A DNA stretch of 40,260 bases from Erythrobacter sp. (lineage in GTDB: Bacteria; Pseudomonadota; Alphaproteobacteria; Sphingomonadales; Sphingomonadaceae). The first letter of the stretch is position 1; each line of letters begins with the position of its first letter. The stretch covers positions 1-40,260 of the forward strand of contig JASJDE010000010.1 of NCBI GenBank assembly GCA_030065195.1, given 5' to 3'. Under the pieces are notes generated by a model. The model ran no database searches. It was not told the origin of the DNA and saw only the letters and a program-made list of their open reading frames with translations. Below, piece by piece: positions 39,131 through 40,260 of the stretch. The translations under genes and the position numbers were made by a program.

Positions 39131-40260
39131 ATGGACTTCGCAATTCCCGCCGACCTGCAGGCCTATCTCGATGAACTCGACGCCTTTATCGAGGCCGAGA
39201 TCAAGCCGCTCGAGCAGCAGGACGACAATATCCGCTTTTTCGACCACCGCCGCGAATGGGCGCGGACCGATTTCGAGGCGGGCGGGTTGCCGCGCGAGGA
39301 GTGGGAGGACTTGCTCAGGGAAGCCACTCGCCGCGCCGATGCTGCCGGTCACTGGCGATTTTCCGCGCCCAAGCAATATGGCGGCAAGGACGGATCGAAC
39401 CTCTGGATGGCGGTGATCCGCGAACACTTTGCCCGCAAAGGCCTCGGCCTCCACAACGACCTTCAGAACGAGCACTCGATCGTCGGCAATTTCCCGTTCG
39501 TCGCGATGTTCGATCAGTGGGGCACGGAGGAGCAGAAGCAGGAGTTCATCCTTGGCGGATTCGAGCGAACCCGGCGGGTCGCGTTCGGCCTGACCGAACC
39601 GCATCACGGCTCCGATGCCACTCACATGGAAACCCATGCGGTCAAACAGGAGCGCGATGGCGTGGATGGCTGGCTCATCAATGGCGAGAAGATGTGGATC
39701 ACCGGCATGCATGTCGCGACCCATTGCGCGATGTTTGCGCGCACCGGCGGCGCAGCGGGCGATGCGAGCGGGATCACCTGTTTCCTCGTCCCCAATCCCA
39801 CCCAAGGCCTCGAAATCGAGGAGTGGATGTGGACCTTCAACATGCCGACCGACCACCCGCGCCTCTCGGTGAAGGACTTGTGGGTGCCCGACAGCGCGAT
39901 CCTCGGCGTCGAGGGGCGCGGCCTCGCGCTGGCGCAAAGCTTCGTCCACCAGAACCGCATTCGGCAGGCGGCGTCTTCCTGCGGTGCGGCGCTGTTCTGC
40001 ATCGACGAGAGCGTGAAATACGCCCGTACCCGCAAGCCCTTCGGTCAGGAACTGTCGCGCAACCAGGCGATCCAGTTCCCGCTGGTCGAGCTGGCGACGC
40101 AGGCCGAGATGCTTCGGCTGCTGATCTTCAAGACCGCGTGGGAGATGGACAACATGCCGCACGAGGCAATCGAGCGGACGATCTCGGACAAGGTCTCGAT
40201 GTGCAATTACTGGGCGAACCGGCTGGTCTGCGAAGCCGCCGACCGCGCGATGCAGGTGCA
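39131..40260 (+). CDS. Acyl-CoA dehydrogenase, 5' part (runs off the window)
   Basis: This reading frame is open from ATG 39131 to the window end; 376 codons are visible and no stop is reached. The start MDFAIPADLQAYLDELDAF is typical of an acyl-CoA dehydrogenase N-terminal helix. SAPKQYGGKDGS, GLTEPHHGSDATHMET and WLINGEKMWITGMHVATHCAMFAR are FAD-binding and substrate motifs, and QNRIRQAASSCGAALFCIDES begins the C-terminal helical domain. The enzyme would form an alpha,beta double bond or, as in ACAD10/11, eliminate phosphate from a phosphorylated 4-hydroxyacyl-CoA. It is preceded by AGGAAGAAC and lies 81 bases after the kinase gene. Confidence 0.92.
   Translation, partial: MDFAIPADLQAYLDELDAFIEAEIKPLEQQDDNIRFFDHRREWARTDFEAGGLPREEWEDLLREATRRADAAGHWRFSAPKQYGGKDGSNLWMAVIREHFARKGLGLHNDLQNEHSIVGNFPFVAMFDQWGTEEQKQEFILGGFERTRRVAFGLTEPHHGSDATHMETHAVKQERDGVDGWLINGEKMWITGMHVATHCAMFARTGGAAGDASGITCFLVPNPTQGLEIEEWMWTFNMPTDHPRLSVKDLWVPDSAILGVEGRGLALAQSFVHQNRIRQAASSCGAALFCIDESVKYARTRKPFGQELSRNQAIQFPLVELATQAEMLRLLIFKTAWEMDNMPHEAIERTISDKVSMCNYWANRLVCEAADRAMQV

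Noticed and set aside
38966-40162. 398-codon minus-strand frame over the acyl-CoA dehydrogenase.
   Set aside because: It is antisense to a gene with clear FAD and substrate motifs, and has no family pattern of its own.
1-40260. CRISPR array, insertion sequence or prophage genes.
   Set aside because: No regularly spaced repeats, transposase or phage structural genes were recognised by reading either strand.

Overview
The window is high-GC bacterial chromosome (about 60-65 % G+C by eye) with dense, mostly short operons. The argB-yggT-folD-marC order, the TonB-receptor type, CnoX next to a Lon-N-domain gene, and FNR/FixK-like and Zur-like boxes suggest an alphaproteobacterium, most likely Sphingomonadales (Erythrobacteraceae-like). 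That assignment is from memory of gene families; no database was searched. Both ends cut genes: the 3' part of a class Ia ribonucleotide reductase small subunit on the left and the 5' part of an acyl-CoA dehydrogenase on the right.

Bases 1-1671 hold nrdB and a lower-GC gene of unknown function that looks acquired. Bases 2105-12115 form a patchwork of small, poorly characterised genes in both orientations with many paralog pairs: three copies of a ~145-residue helical protein, two DUF2867-like proteins, two DUF465/YdcH proteins, two staphylococcal-nuclease-like proteins, two NTF2-fold proteins, several lipoproteins, and an orphan bufferin-like (DUF2282) lipoprotein. Both DUF465 genes carry an FNR/FixK-type palindrome at nearly the same distance from the start codon, and both face a nuclease gene convergently, which suggests an old segmental duplication.

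Bases 12338-16109 are housekeeping: argB, yggT, folD, a lipoprotein and marC. Then come a TetR-MAPEG pair, a beta-lactamase-fold serine hydrolase, a Lon-N-domain protein, the thioredoxin/TPR chaperone CnoX, and tRNA-Gly(GCC). A ZnuD-like TonB receptor (20384-22552) has a His/Glu-rich loop, a Zur-box-like sequence just upstream and a strong terminator. A saccharopine-dehydrogenase-like reductase follows, then a divergent TetR / DJ-1 (isonitrile-hydratase-like) pair with matching operators on both sides.

Bases 26042-33780 are one long minus-strand series: GST, methylthioadenosine phosphorylase, PutA, a secreted His/Cys protein, a purine-type phosphoribosyltransferase, adenine deaminase and dCTP deaminase. 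Together these can take methylthioadenosine to adenine, hypoxanthine and IMP, with dCTP deaminase feeding dUMP synthesis. The right end has an aldehyde dehydrogenase, a Tat-exported M48 peptidase, a secreted alpha/beta hydrolase, and an APH-type kinase with a DUF6285 tail next to an acyl-CoA dehydrogenase. The last two are the separate-gene counterpart of the eukaryotic ACAD10/ACAD11 fusions.
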